DNA from: Aotearoamyces nothofagi
Lineage: Eukaryota > Ascomycota > Leotiomycetes > Leotiales > Tympanidaceae
Reading direction: 5' to 3'
Assembly (NCBI GenBank): GCA_015345905.1
Contig: JADDTR010000002.1
Span: 1-64,000, forward strand
DNA length: 64,000 nucleotides
In this document: positions 1 through 9,348 of the stretch, in pieces
How the letters are laid out: each line of letters begins with the position of its first letter
Numbering within the stretch: position 1 is the stretch's first letter
The notes under the pieces: model-generated
What the model was told of the DNA's origin: nothing
Databases searched by the model: none
The model's input: the letters and a program-made list of their open reading frames with translations, nothing else
Program-made: the position numbers and the translations under genes

Positions 1-135
1 ATAGTTTAGTCTAGTCTAGACTATTTATTTATAGTCTAGTTTTAAGAACTATAATATAGACTATTTAAAAATCAAAGTATTTAAAGACTAGACTAGACTA
101 CTTTTTATAGTTTAGTCTAGTCTAGCCAATCTAAT
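1..135 (+). repeat. Decayed fragment of the inverted-arm repeat family seen at 21.3-23.5 kb
   Basis: The stretch can be aligned base by base with the inner part of the left arm of the element at 21306-23453 (about 21687-21839). The same order of landmarks is present: a Phe-like TTTATTTATAG core, a TAATATAGACT block, an AAAAATCAAAG block and a CTACTTTTTATAGT block. Nearly every difference is C to T or G to A, so this copy is more RIP-mutated than either arm of the larger element. Near its right end about 20 bases present in the arm are missing. The copy runs off the left edge of the window, so its full size is unknown. Confidence 0.7.
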
Positions 136-1264
136 TATAGAGAAAGAAGAAGAAGAAGAAGAATAAAATATATATTTAGTCTTATATTAGGTTTTTTTTA
201 TATAGTTAGTTTTTATTTATAATTAATATTTATACTTTATTTACTTTATAATCTTTTAATATTACTTGTATTATCTTATAAGCTATTAAATATACCTTAT
301 TTATATTAGAAAACTAAGTATTTAAAAATGTCTATTAATTATTTTAGTATACTAATAATTAATTAAAATTAATTAAAATTAATCTAATTTAATTTAGAAG
401 TCCAACTAATTAATTTTAGTATAAGAAACTATAAATTAAAATTAATTAATTAAAATTAATTAAAATTAACTACTAAAATAATTAATTAAATTTACAACCC
501 TGACTATACCTTTGTTTAGAAGCCCCTTTTCGAGGCTGGACAGATTAGGACGATGACAAAAGATGTCCTAGTGTGGCAGGATAGATAGCGGAGATACTGG
601 CCCAGACTGATATATCTCTCTAGAATCTTCCTGTTGATCAAGGCTTCCTCTCTTATATACCGCTTTGCCAGCTCGGGCGGCAGCTAGGGTACACCGGCTT
701 TATTGATATTATTTAAATTTCTATAATGCAATCGAAGCAGGCAAAGTCGGTAGTAGAAGGGATGATAAGCAGCTAGTACTATATCTAAGTTATATCCGTT
801 CAGAGCCTTATATATTATATAAGGCTAAAGCGCTATAGGGAGCTGATAGGCATATCAAAGCATTCTTTACACTGACGTTCGTTCTCCTATTGCGATCATC
901 TTCCAGGAGGCTCACCTCTATACTAAAGTCGTTTTTACTTCCCTATTTCTAAAACATTATAATAGCAATCATTAACTGATACTAGATAGCTTCGAATAAG
1001 CCACTATCAGGTTGAATATTGCTACAAATAGCACAAGTCAGGATACTAAACTCCCCCCAAAGTTTGTATATATATAACAGGGAGTGCAGTATAACTTCAG
1101 AACTTCTGTAAGTGCTTCTAGCTTCTTCGTTCCAATTCGTCGATCTCTTCCAAAATGATAAGTCAGAACAGATGTAACTTCAGCCTCTTACACCTCTCCG
1201 ATCCAAGTCTTCATTAGTCCCCTGCAAAGGCGGCCTGCTTTTCGAGACATATACAGTGGAACCC
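136..1264. other. Gene-free region, AT-rich on its left half
   Basis: From 136 to about 500 the sequence is extremely AT-rich, with a short GAA run near 146-162 and a nest of AATTAATT palindromes at about 330-490 that can fold on itself. From 500 to 1264 base composition is normal, but no open frame has recognisable coding character. I see no RNA gene. Confidence 0.5.
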
Positions 1265-1605
1265 CTAGCGGCTTCCTACTATCTGATGCTCTGTAGCACT
1301 CGATTTGTGCTTCCTCTTCAGCCTCTTAAGGTTTGCTTGTTCCTTTCCTTGAGAGACTGAGGTGTCTGGAGTGGGCGTTTGCAGGTCGATTGGGACCAGC
1401 TCACTCTCATCTTGACTTGTTCGTGAGGTTGGTTCGATGTTGGACTCTTCCGAGAGAAGGCGGTCTAACTCTTGCGACAGCCCTGATGCTTCTGTAACTT
1501 GCAGCTCAGATTCTTAAGAAACCTCGAAATTTATACCGAGTGGCAGCTGGTCAATGACCGAGCAGATGCGTTTGAGGTGGGTCGGCATCCAAATCTGAAG
1601 CAGCA
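1265..1605 (-). pseudogene. Truncated 3' copy of the DUF7924-type gene at 2097-3497
   Basis: Read on the minus strand, this segment aligns with the last 85 or so residues of the neighbouring gene. It opens with LQIWMPTHLKRICSVIDQLP, against DIWMPTHFNRISSAINELP in the intact gene. Further on it has ASGLSQELD against TSGLSQQLE and SELVPIDLQTPTPD against SQLSPIDLQQITPD, and it ends in a lysine-rich tail. An in-frame stop (TAA) interrupts it between the LP motif region and the SGLSQ region, and the catalytic part of the domain is missing altogether; upstream of about 1605 the similarity ends abruptly. It is therefore a broken tandem paralogue, in the same orientation as the intact gene and about 500 bp downstream of it. 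Its final stop is TAG at 1265-1267. Confidence 0.8.
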
Positions 1606-2096
1606 ATTCACTTAGGGATTATCTCATCGTGCTCTGCTAGCAGGGATACAGTTTCACACTAGTCCCGCTACTCGGGTTTGCATCTATTCGCTATGCCTGC
1701 TCTGGTATCATGTTCACTAAGAGAATATTTGACGTGATGTGCTTTAGTGAGCTACTGCTCTCGTCGATCGAATATTCTGGTGGAACGAATATGGCTCGAG
1801 AAGAGTCTAAATCTTGGTGAGCATGGATGTAGGAGCGATGTTATAGCGATAGGACGATTGTCACTGAAGTAAAGTCTAGCTATTGATTGCAAGGGACCAA
1901 AATTGGGCTGTTATCTGGATTCTCGTCAGAGTTCCTAGACTAGACGAGAGCTGAGCCAAAACGGGCTCCGCCAACGGAGGCCTAGAAACCGCCACCAACG
2001 AAGTAAATCTGGATAAATCTCCACTATAATTCTGATAGCTTGCAGCCAGTGTGAACGAAAAGTTCATCCTTTCATCACATCATTTGCATCCAGGTA

Positions 2097-3497
2097 TCAG
2101 GCCTTACCCTTCTTCTTTTTGGGAGGTGGAGTGTTTGTTTGCGTTGACTGATCTGGAGTGATTTGTTGCAAATCAATGGGGCTCAATTGGCTGTCGTGCA
2201 CCTCCACCAAATTCTGATTTTCAAGTTGCTGCGAAAGTCCTGAAGTCTCCGAAATCTGCGGCTCTGAGCCGTAGGAAGGTTCGAGATCTTGCTTGGAAGG
2301 TAACTCGTTAATGGCAGAAGAGATCCTGTTGAAGTGAGTCGGCATCCATATGTCATAGACGTTCTTCATAAACGTGTATGCTGTCCACTTCTCTATGCCC
2401 TTCCGTTCTGTGAAATCATATTTGCGAAGTGAGTGTCGCCAGTAGGTGATCTTGGTTCCCTCGATCACTGGGAAATGTCCGTAAATTCTCACGGTCTCAT
2501 GATCATGAGAAACTGAAAAAGCGAGGATTTCCCGGTGAAGCTCTTCCGCACGATTCACCAGCCGAAAAAGTTCAACGACGGCCCTTACTGCAAGAGTCAT
2601 GCTGTGAAGATTTTGCCGATCTGCAATATCAAGTCCCGCTGAACCGCACTTCACTTCGCACGTGAAGAACGGAAAGTGCATGTAGTATGTACCCATGAAA
2701 TAAGAGGAGGATGAAGGTTCCCCTACAAAGGGCTGGAGCTTCTTGAGCTGATCATCAGAGAATGCAGACCGCTTGAAGCCTACAGCATAATCTGGCTGCG
2801 GACGAGGCTTCGTAATCGGGTTCGAATTATTCCAGCCTTCATTCACACTTTCAATCGCAATGTCAAGGTCGCGGTTAGCGCTAAGCGATGCATGCGCTTC
2901 GGCCCAAGGAACGATTAGTGGTGTACAGTCTTTGAATATTCTTGCTTCGTTTTTACCCCGTAATCTTTCGCAGGTATCTTCGAAAACATCATCGTGAAAG
3001 ATTGTGTCCTCTGGGATGATTTGCTTGCTGTCGAGTAAAGTTTGGCAAAGTCTCTCGCTTGCCTCGGTAACACCCGGTCTGTATTTGCCCATGTAGCTGC
3101 CAGCATCCCTTTCAAGTACAGTCTCATAGCTTGGATTCTTGTATGGGGCGCTCTTCTCTGCTTGTAGATCGCTTGGCGTCGTGGATGTAATGAAGCTTGC
3201 CTCTGACCGTTTACGGCGAAGAGAAGCCGTTGAAGGTTTCTTCTTTGCAAGCAGGTGTTGCATCTTGTCCTGTTCGAAGAACTCCTTTGGCCACTCGTTC
3301 TTCTTCGCCCATTCACTGATGTGACTTCTCTGAGATGTAGTGATGCGACTGGCAATGTCGTGATCGAATGTCTGTCCAAGAAGAGGTCGCGCATGCAACG
3401 ATCGATGGCGTTTTCGAGGTCGGTCAGTGGGTAGGCAATCCACTGGACGTTCGGCCTCTCGGGGTAGTTTTTGGCTCTTTGATGGTAGAGGAGGCAA
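2097..3497 (-). CDS. DUF7924-type fungal protein with PD-(D/E)XK nuclease-like core
   Basis: This is a single-exon gene of 466 residues. The N-terminal third (1-130) is basic and low-complexity, with RPRKRHR near 27-33 and LRRKR near 93-97, plausible nuclear signals. The conserved domain spans about 195-400. It carries PDYAVGF (P235, D236), then FFTCEVKCG with E281 and K283, then a DRQNLHSM helix and QILAF/ILAFSVSHDH-like and RIYGHFPVI strands, closing with DIWMPTHFNRI. The PD...ExK spacing of about 45 residues fits the PD-(D/E)XK nuclease superfamily. From memory the domain corresponds to the fungal family called DUF7924, which is often multi-copy. The C-terminus is polar and ends in PPPKKKKGKA. 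Substrate and role are unknown; a DNA-directed activity is an inference from the fold motif only. A broken paralogue lies immediately downstream. The ATG at 3497 is the first in frame. Confidence 0.8.
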   Translation of the reverse strand: MPPLPSKSQKLPREAERPVDCLPTDRPRKRHRSLHARPLLGQTFDHDIASRITTSQRSHISEWAKKNEWPKEFFEQDKMQHLLAKKKPSTASLRRKRSEASFITSTTPSDLQAEKSAPYKNPSYETVLERDAGSYMGKYRPGVTEASERLCQTLLDSKQIIPEDTIFHDDVFEDTCERLRGKNEARIFKDCTPLIVPWAEAHASLSANRDLDIAIESVNEGWNNSNPITKPRPQPDYAVGFKRSAFSDDQLKKLQPFVGEPSSSSYFMGTYYMHFPFFTCEVKCGSAGLDIADRQNLHSMTLAVRAVVELFRLVNRAEELHREILAFSVSHDHETVRIYGHFPVIEGTKITYWRHSLRKYDFTERKGIEKWTAYTFMKNVYDIWMPTHFNRISSAINELPSKQDLEPSYGSEPQISETSGLSQQLENQNLVEVHDSQLSPIDLQQITPDQSTQTNTPPPKKKKGKA

Positions 3498-6400
3498 GTA
3501 ATTCTGTGACTCGGCAGGTCAGCTTCATACAGTGTACCAGAGGGAATGTGTATATGCCTCTTTTGTTGACAGAGATGAATGTCTCCGTTCAACCTTTTTA
3601 TCCTCACCTGTCTCTAGATATTCTGAAATGCGTCTGCTTCTTCGGACTCGTGGTGATCTTTCTTTCTTGATGCCTCGAGGCCGCTTTTCTGTGGAGGGTC
3701 AGATCGCATGATGCGCTACAGACCAGTGAGTGGGGCGTACTTTGGTCTCTTTGCTTCACAGCTCGCGGTTTCGTTTGGGCACTCGAAGGCTCTCGATGAC
3801 TGGCCATGGTGGGCGGAAGTAAGAAAAGGGATAGTAAGCCACTTGTGTAGCCGCCAGGTTTGATGTGAAATGGCGATGTGGCCCGCGAATGCACAGGGCT
3901 CGTAAGTGCCCCGATGAAACGCCAAGCCAGGGAGAAGGTCCCCGCACGCTAACCTCAATTGACGAATGCTAATTCCAGCTTCATTTATGCCGTTGAGGAG
4001 ACTTCCAACATAGCTTTACTTCAGTGCAAGGCCACCTCTATCAACACGATCTCACGTGATGTGCACGTACACATCATAGAATGAATATCAAGAGATATAG
4101 ATGACTCCCGGTCCAAGAAACTTTTATACGGCCCTCGAAGTGTGTGCGTGTCTAACCCGCCTATCTCTTGGTCGCGCGGTGCGTCCCAGATTTTGCGATG
4201 CTTCTCAAGCAGGGTAGTTCCACTGGGCGCAGTAGTTGGACCGAGATCCTTAATGCAGCTTCTGTTGCAACGCGGCCTGGATGGGAACCCAGACCTTTCT
4301 GAAATGGAAAAAATGCGCTATTGTCTTGTTGGTCGTATTATCGGTTCGATTTTTGTGCGGATTTGTGATTGACCACTTTCGTTTGAAGGGTTGTAGGCGT
4401 CATATAGATGATCGAGAGGAAATACAGGCTCATCAGCTATGCATAAGTGCTTTCGCTGTAGCGCGACAATATGAGATCGTTTCTCCTGTTCTATGGCTTT
4501 GTACCGAAGTACGTTCCCTTGGAAAGTAGAATTGACCAGGAACAGAGTTGAGTTCCGCTAGTAATTGTAGCCGAGAACAGGGACCCGTCATTGCTCGCTC
4601 AGGCGGCCTCAGGTAAAGCTCAGCCTCTTCACCCTCAGCTCAGGTTAAAGCAGCAATTTTTCAGGTTGGCCACCGTAACTGGAACTGGAGAAAAAATCTT
4701 TCGTGTCCGACTATGGGGGTATTAGACTAATTAATTTGATAGCCCCATGTGATATCGTGACGGTCAGGTGATTGAGGCTCTCGAGGGGATAATTGATGGA
4801 GAATAAAGGCCTGTCGTCCAATTAGGGACTTCCTGGATATTTGATGCCTCAGTGGGTGGAATTTCAATTAGGATAATTTCTGGAGTACCGGCGGGGCGGC
4901 TTGAATGCGGGGCTCCGGCGGGAGCAAAGCAGGGTTGTGATCATGAACCCTCGAGATCGCAATTGAAGGACGCGTAAATATCCATGAAGAGAGATGTTCT
5001 AGGATACATTTAGGGTGGGGTTATAAGAATGAAGGCCAGGCGCAAGAAAAGTTGTACGTTACGTACGTAGTCTCCCCGTCAGCCTCTAATAAAGACCCGA
5101 TGAGATCGTTCCACATCGACGGTATAAAGGTATAGTGCACACCCTTACGGTCACCTTCCTAGTCACATGTCCCATATGATCAGATTATAGAACTACATCA
5201 GATGGATGATGAATCCTCACTGTGGTATGTTAGGTATCCTGATAAAGTCCCTAGAGAGACTACTAAATTGAGATTCGCGAGACAGGTAAATGGTTCGATT
5301 ACCACTTTGAAGAGGTAGATTTGGAGAATAGAATTAGACTATGGGACATGCTTATTTCCAATCCTGCTATATCCCTAATATTATTCTACGAAGTGCTCTA
5401 AAATTAAAGGAATTCAGAGGCTTGAAGAAACGTCGGCACTCTTCATTCTATTGGTCCATATAGGCTCAACTCCAACTCTGATAGCAACTTCAAGCAACAT
5501 TGCTGCTCCATCCAGAGTACCCAGCTATGTGTCGTACACGACTAACTTAACCAAACCTGCAACCAGAAAGCCAATCAGTACTACAAGAATACCTAATGAA
5601 CAATATGCATCGTACTGAACGAGGTTTGTAAAAAGCAGCAAAATTTAAACTAGCCACTGAGGACTATATCTCTGCAATGGAATGAAAGGCTTGCTGTAAT
5701 GCAACGGCGATTTACCAATGTCAATGTCAAACAACTCTACACAGAGTTTATACTTCTCTCTGAAAATACGACCACCTCGAAATATAATTTACTAGAGAAA
5801 TATAATAGCTCTCAAAACGGATGCCCCTAGAAATACCGAAGATGCCATTAAATTAGACATGCAAATATTGGCTTTGGTGCATGTAGCCCTCAATATCAAC
5901 CTGCAGACATAGAAGGGTAAGCATTGCAGGGTAGAGGCTCTATCTATGGCTGTACAGCAGGTAGAGTCTGTAGGTGGCCAGCCATCAACAATCCAGAGAT
6001 CCATCTTGCTCTTTATTTATCTCGAAACTTCCATAGAAATGTTGCGCGCTCAACCTTATAACGGAAGCTACCTGCCGTCAGCGAGGTATCAAGACAGCAC
6101 AAGATGAATCTCTAGCCACCATACATACGCACACATTAGATTGTTGTTGTGGTCTTTCTCATTGAGTCCACCCATGCCCTGTTGGCAACCCTTACAATGT
6201 CCGTTAGATGCGAGCATGCCTGGGCTGCCAACGTAGATATTTAATAAGCAGAAATTAAGATATTAAATTGTATTATCTCATCAAAGAGAACATCAGTATC
6301 AAGCTCATCCACTCCTCCAAAATCATAATGTGCAGTGACTCAATAACCGCCTATTATCTATACCTGAGGGCCTTACTCTTTAGTGCCACGCCAATCCAAG

Positions 6401-7269
6401 TTAAGCCAAGCCGAGTCTTACCCGGAGTACCCCACTGGGGTACTTATAAACAAATAAGCAAAAGTACCATAACAACATAGGTCAGTGGCGGTGACTGGAA
6501 GAGGGACCAGCACTCAGGGCAAACTGATAAAAGAGAAGGAATTAACGACTCAGACGACTGCAATCAAAGTAGCGAGCTTTGGGAGGAGGATGAATTATCT
6601 CTAAGTAAAATCTCCAAGATTTTCTGTAGCCAGGCCTCACTTGAGGTCTGGTGAGTCTTTTGCATTTTTATATTTTTTTTATATCTTTTGGCATTTTTGG
6701 GGGATGTGAGGCCTTTGCCGAGAGACCAAACAGGATACTTAAGCGCTGGTCCAATGGAGGAGTATAGAGACTTGTATTCTTGATGCCATGTGACGACGCG
6801 GTTTCTTTTTATTGGTTGCTCCGAGCTCTAGCGCGGAAATATCTATTCACTGATGAGCACAGAGCCAAAGATCTTGCGGTAAGCGATATTGAATGCCTTG
6901 ACATACAGTTAAAAAGCATCATCTTCGTCAGCCGAGCTTTCTCTATCAGGAGGTAAATTGCCATAGTAAAAGCTGGAGTAACCGCATCGTCACTAGACTA
7001 GCTGAGTCTGACTTGGGAGATATTTCCACTGAGCCTTCCTACTACAGCAATCTACGCGCTGGTTTTACAATCCTAGAACTACAGGTGCTGCTTTAGCGTC
7101 TCTTTCACGACAACTTGTATTAGTTTTGCGGAGCGATGTTGCATCTGACTCTACCTGAACATATGCAGAGACTTCTTCCAGGTTCTGTAAGCACTATATT
7201 ACTAACATTTGCTTCTTGATATCCTATATGCAGTGGTATTTATCTACGGTGTCAAATACAGGCAGACAT
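3498..7269. other. Intergenic region, no gene recognised
   Basis: This 3.8 kb stretch has ordinary base composition with short AT-rich patches. Open frames are all short, overlap in several frames, and show no family motif. I found no convincing tRNA (no pairable cloverleaf around GGTTCGA-like sequences) and no repeat ends. It may contain decayed repeats that I cannot name. Confidence 0.4.
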
Positions 7270-8331
7270 TCAGAGGACTTCAGTCTCTGAATCATGGAAA
7301 GTTCCGAGCTTGAGTAGCTTTCGGGCATTCTCCCGTCCAACATTACGGTAGGCTTCAGTCCCACCCAATGCCTTCTTGATATTCTCAGCATCTCCATCCC
7401 ACCAGCCACATCCATCCTCAATCGTCTCGTATGGATAATCCACACTAAACATGATTCGTTCTGTGCCGAGATAATCGACGACATACTTCAATGTGCGGGT
7501 GCAGAAGTGGCCACTGGTCGTTAGCCAGATGTTGTTTTTGAAGTAGTAGTAAATGTCCCTTTTGGCGAAGGTGTCTCCGGCCTTCAGAGCAAGTGGTCGC
7601 TCTACGTCTTCTAGCCAGTGATTGATGCGCCAGAAGTCAAATGGAATATGTTCGCCCAGGTGACCGACAATGATTTGAAGCTTTGGGAAACGGTCGAAGA
7701 CTCCATTTGTGATGATGCCGAGTAGGTGAAGGGAAACTCCGTTTGCGAAGCTCAATGGCGGCCCGATCAGGTATTTGCGTTGCGCGTATTGTTGTTGATA
7801 GTAAATGCCGGCAGGTGCTGCTGGGTGGATGTAAATGGGTACGCCGAGCTCGACACAGACCTTCCAGAATGGATCATATTCCGGCTGATCGTAGAAGAGA
7901 TATGTCTCGCCACCAGGACCGGAATGCTGGATGTCGTTAAGGAGAGCTCCGTGGAAGCCATATTCCTTGACGCAGCGACGAAGCTCCGAAGCTGCTTGAA
8001 CTGGGTCATGCATAGACAGTGCAGCAAAAGCTCCTAGGCGGTCTCGGTGGCCCTTTATCTTGTTTCCAACATAGTCGTTGACTTCTGTAGCGAGTTTCTC
8101 TGCTGCTGCCTTGTCCGCAACACCTTGAACTCCGGGAACTGTCAGAGACAAGACGGTGTAGCCAATTCCATTGGCATCTGACACTTTCACACGTTCATCT
8201 GTAATTGATTTGATCTGGCGAAGGTATCTCTCGAGATCTGCCGGTGCAATGTAGAGGGCGGCTTGGTCGCGGCTTACATCTGCCTTTGCTGGCAATTCAT
8301 AAGCTTCTTCAATTGAAACTTTTCCAAGCAT
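7270..8331 (-). CDS. Amidohydrolase-2 family decarboxylase, 2,3-dihydroxybenzoate decarboxylase type
   Basis: Single exon, 353 residues. The family (ACMSD / gamma-resorcylate / 2,3-dihydroxybenzoate decarboxylases) removes CO2 from hydroxybenzoates without oxygen, using one divalent metal in a TIM barrel in the cytosol. The N-terminus MLGKVSIEEAY matches the strand-1 EEA metal motif of 2,3-dihydroxybenzoate decarboxylases (E8, A10). Further ligand or catalytic residues are visible: H169 in YIHPAAP, H224 in IVGHLGEHIPFD, and D298 in FSVDYPYE. Length is typical for the family (about 340-350). An in-frame ATG 37 codons upstream (8442) is rejected, because it lies only some ten bases from a TATATAA box and adds a Ser-rich segment unlike the family. 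The gene is divergent from the Zn2Cys6 factor at 9349, a common arrangement for a fungal catabolic enzyme and its regulator. Exact substrate is not provable; o-pyrocatechuate, gamma-resorcylate or salicylate-like acids are possible. Confidence 0.88.
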   Translation of the reverse strand: MLGKVSIEEAYELPAKADVSRDQAALYIAPADLERYLRQIKSITDERVKVSDANGIGYTVLSLTVPGVQGVADKAAAEKLATEVNDYVGNKIKGHRDRLGAFAALSMHDPVQAASELRRCVKEYGFHGALLNDIQHSGPGGETYLFYDQPEYDPFWKVCVELGVPIYIHPAAPAGIYYQQQYAQRKYLIGPPLSFANGVSLHLLGIITNGVFDRFPKLQIIVGHLGEHIPFDFWRINHWLEDVERPLALKAGDTFAKRDIYYYFKNNIWLTTSGHFCTRTLKYVVDYLGTERIMFSVDYPYETIEDGCGWWDGDAENIKKALGGTEAYRNVGRENARKLLKLGTFHDSETEVL

Positions 8332-8448
8332 GGCGGAAGTTTGTGTGGGTTGGTTATGTATGGAGTGTTTAATATTAAAGATGGAATAATCGATGTAGGG
8401 GAATGATGATGAGTATTCTAAGATCGGTCTACAGCAGGACATGCCCTC

Positions 8449-8458
8449 TTTATATAAA
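8449..8458 (-). promoter_or_regulatory. TATA box of the amidohydrolase gene
   Basis: On the minus strand the sequence reads TTTATATAAAG about 120 bp before the chosen ATG at 8331. It supports transcription starting between this box and 8331, and so the shorter protein. Confidence 0.5.
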
Positions 8459-8844
8459 CATTTTGCAAGTGTGAGTTCGACTTCGGATCAAAGTCACTAA
8501 AAGCATGGCTGTCATACTTCGGGGAAGACGGGGTGGTCCATGCCATACTTCTAGATACTGTCGTATGATACAAATTCCAAGTACCCTGAACTCTTCGGGA
8601 TGGTCCCGAGGTCTACAGTCCAGGCACAGTTATCAGTCCTAGATCCGTGCAGCAGGTGATCTACTATGTCTTCGCAATCAAGTTAAATGTGATATTAATA
8701 TCCTCACGCAATATGTATATGTAACACAATTTCAAAAAGGAAACTACAACCTGCTTTCCTTCAGTACAGGTGAAGTTCTAGAGATAAGTTTGAAGTAGTC
8801 ACAGCCGACCAATCAGAAGCGAGGTGGCATAGCGGTTGAAACGG

Positions 8845-8878
8845 TTGCGCGACACGCGCAAACTTCGGGACCGTTCCG
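8845..8878. promoter_or_regulatory. Palindrome plus CGG-N7-CCG in the divergent promoter, candidate operator
   Basis: TTGCGCG-ACA-CGCGCAA (8845-8861) is a perfect 7-3-7 inverted repeat. Five bases on, CGG-N7-CCG (8866-8878) is an inverted triplet pair of the type bound by Zn2Cys6 dimers; a direct CGG pair (CGGTTGAAACGG, 8833-8844) sits just before. The cluster lies about 500 bp from each of the two start codons. Binding is inferred from the motif class, not shown. Confidence 0.45.
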
Positions 8879-9348
8879 TGATTCGTACCAGAACCACTTT
8901 TACAAGTTGAATGACCCGCCAAAATGCCATTACGAGCTCGTATTTGGTGCGTTATTAATGACATCGATGTGCCGTTTGACAAGCTGGAATGTCCTGCAGG
9001 AATTATCGGCACCTGAGAAAGGGCAGCAGCTACGTTACCATTGCTATATACATCGGCTTCTCATGACCGATTGATTCCGGTACTAGCGTTTTGGAGTAGA
9101 TGGACGTTATCACCAGAGCTCGGCAGTTATTCTCGGACGCAGTGGTCTCGTCACACTTTTACAGCACCTGCCTGGTTTGTACATTGCTGCAACACCAAGC
9201 GCGTATGAGCGCGGGATCCTATATCTCTCCAACTCTCCAAATTCGCCATATTGCCTACCTTTAGTAGAATATTAGGGCGCATGTGAAGACATACTCAAGT
9301 CGGCCAGAGCGCTGGAGAAGGCATGAGCCTGGGTAGACTTTGTCAATT

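Noticed and set aside
2915-3607. 230-codon minus-strand frame overlapping the DUF7924-type gene
   Set aside because: Different frame of the same DNA; it lacks motifs and the 2097-3497 frame is well supported.
5281-5330. GGTTCGATTACC resembling a tRNA T-arm
   Set aside because: No matching acceptor stem, D-arm or anticodon arm could be paired around it.
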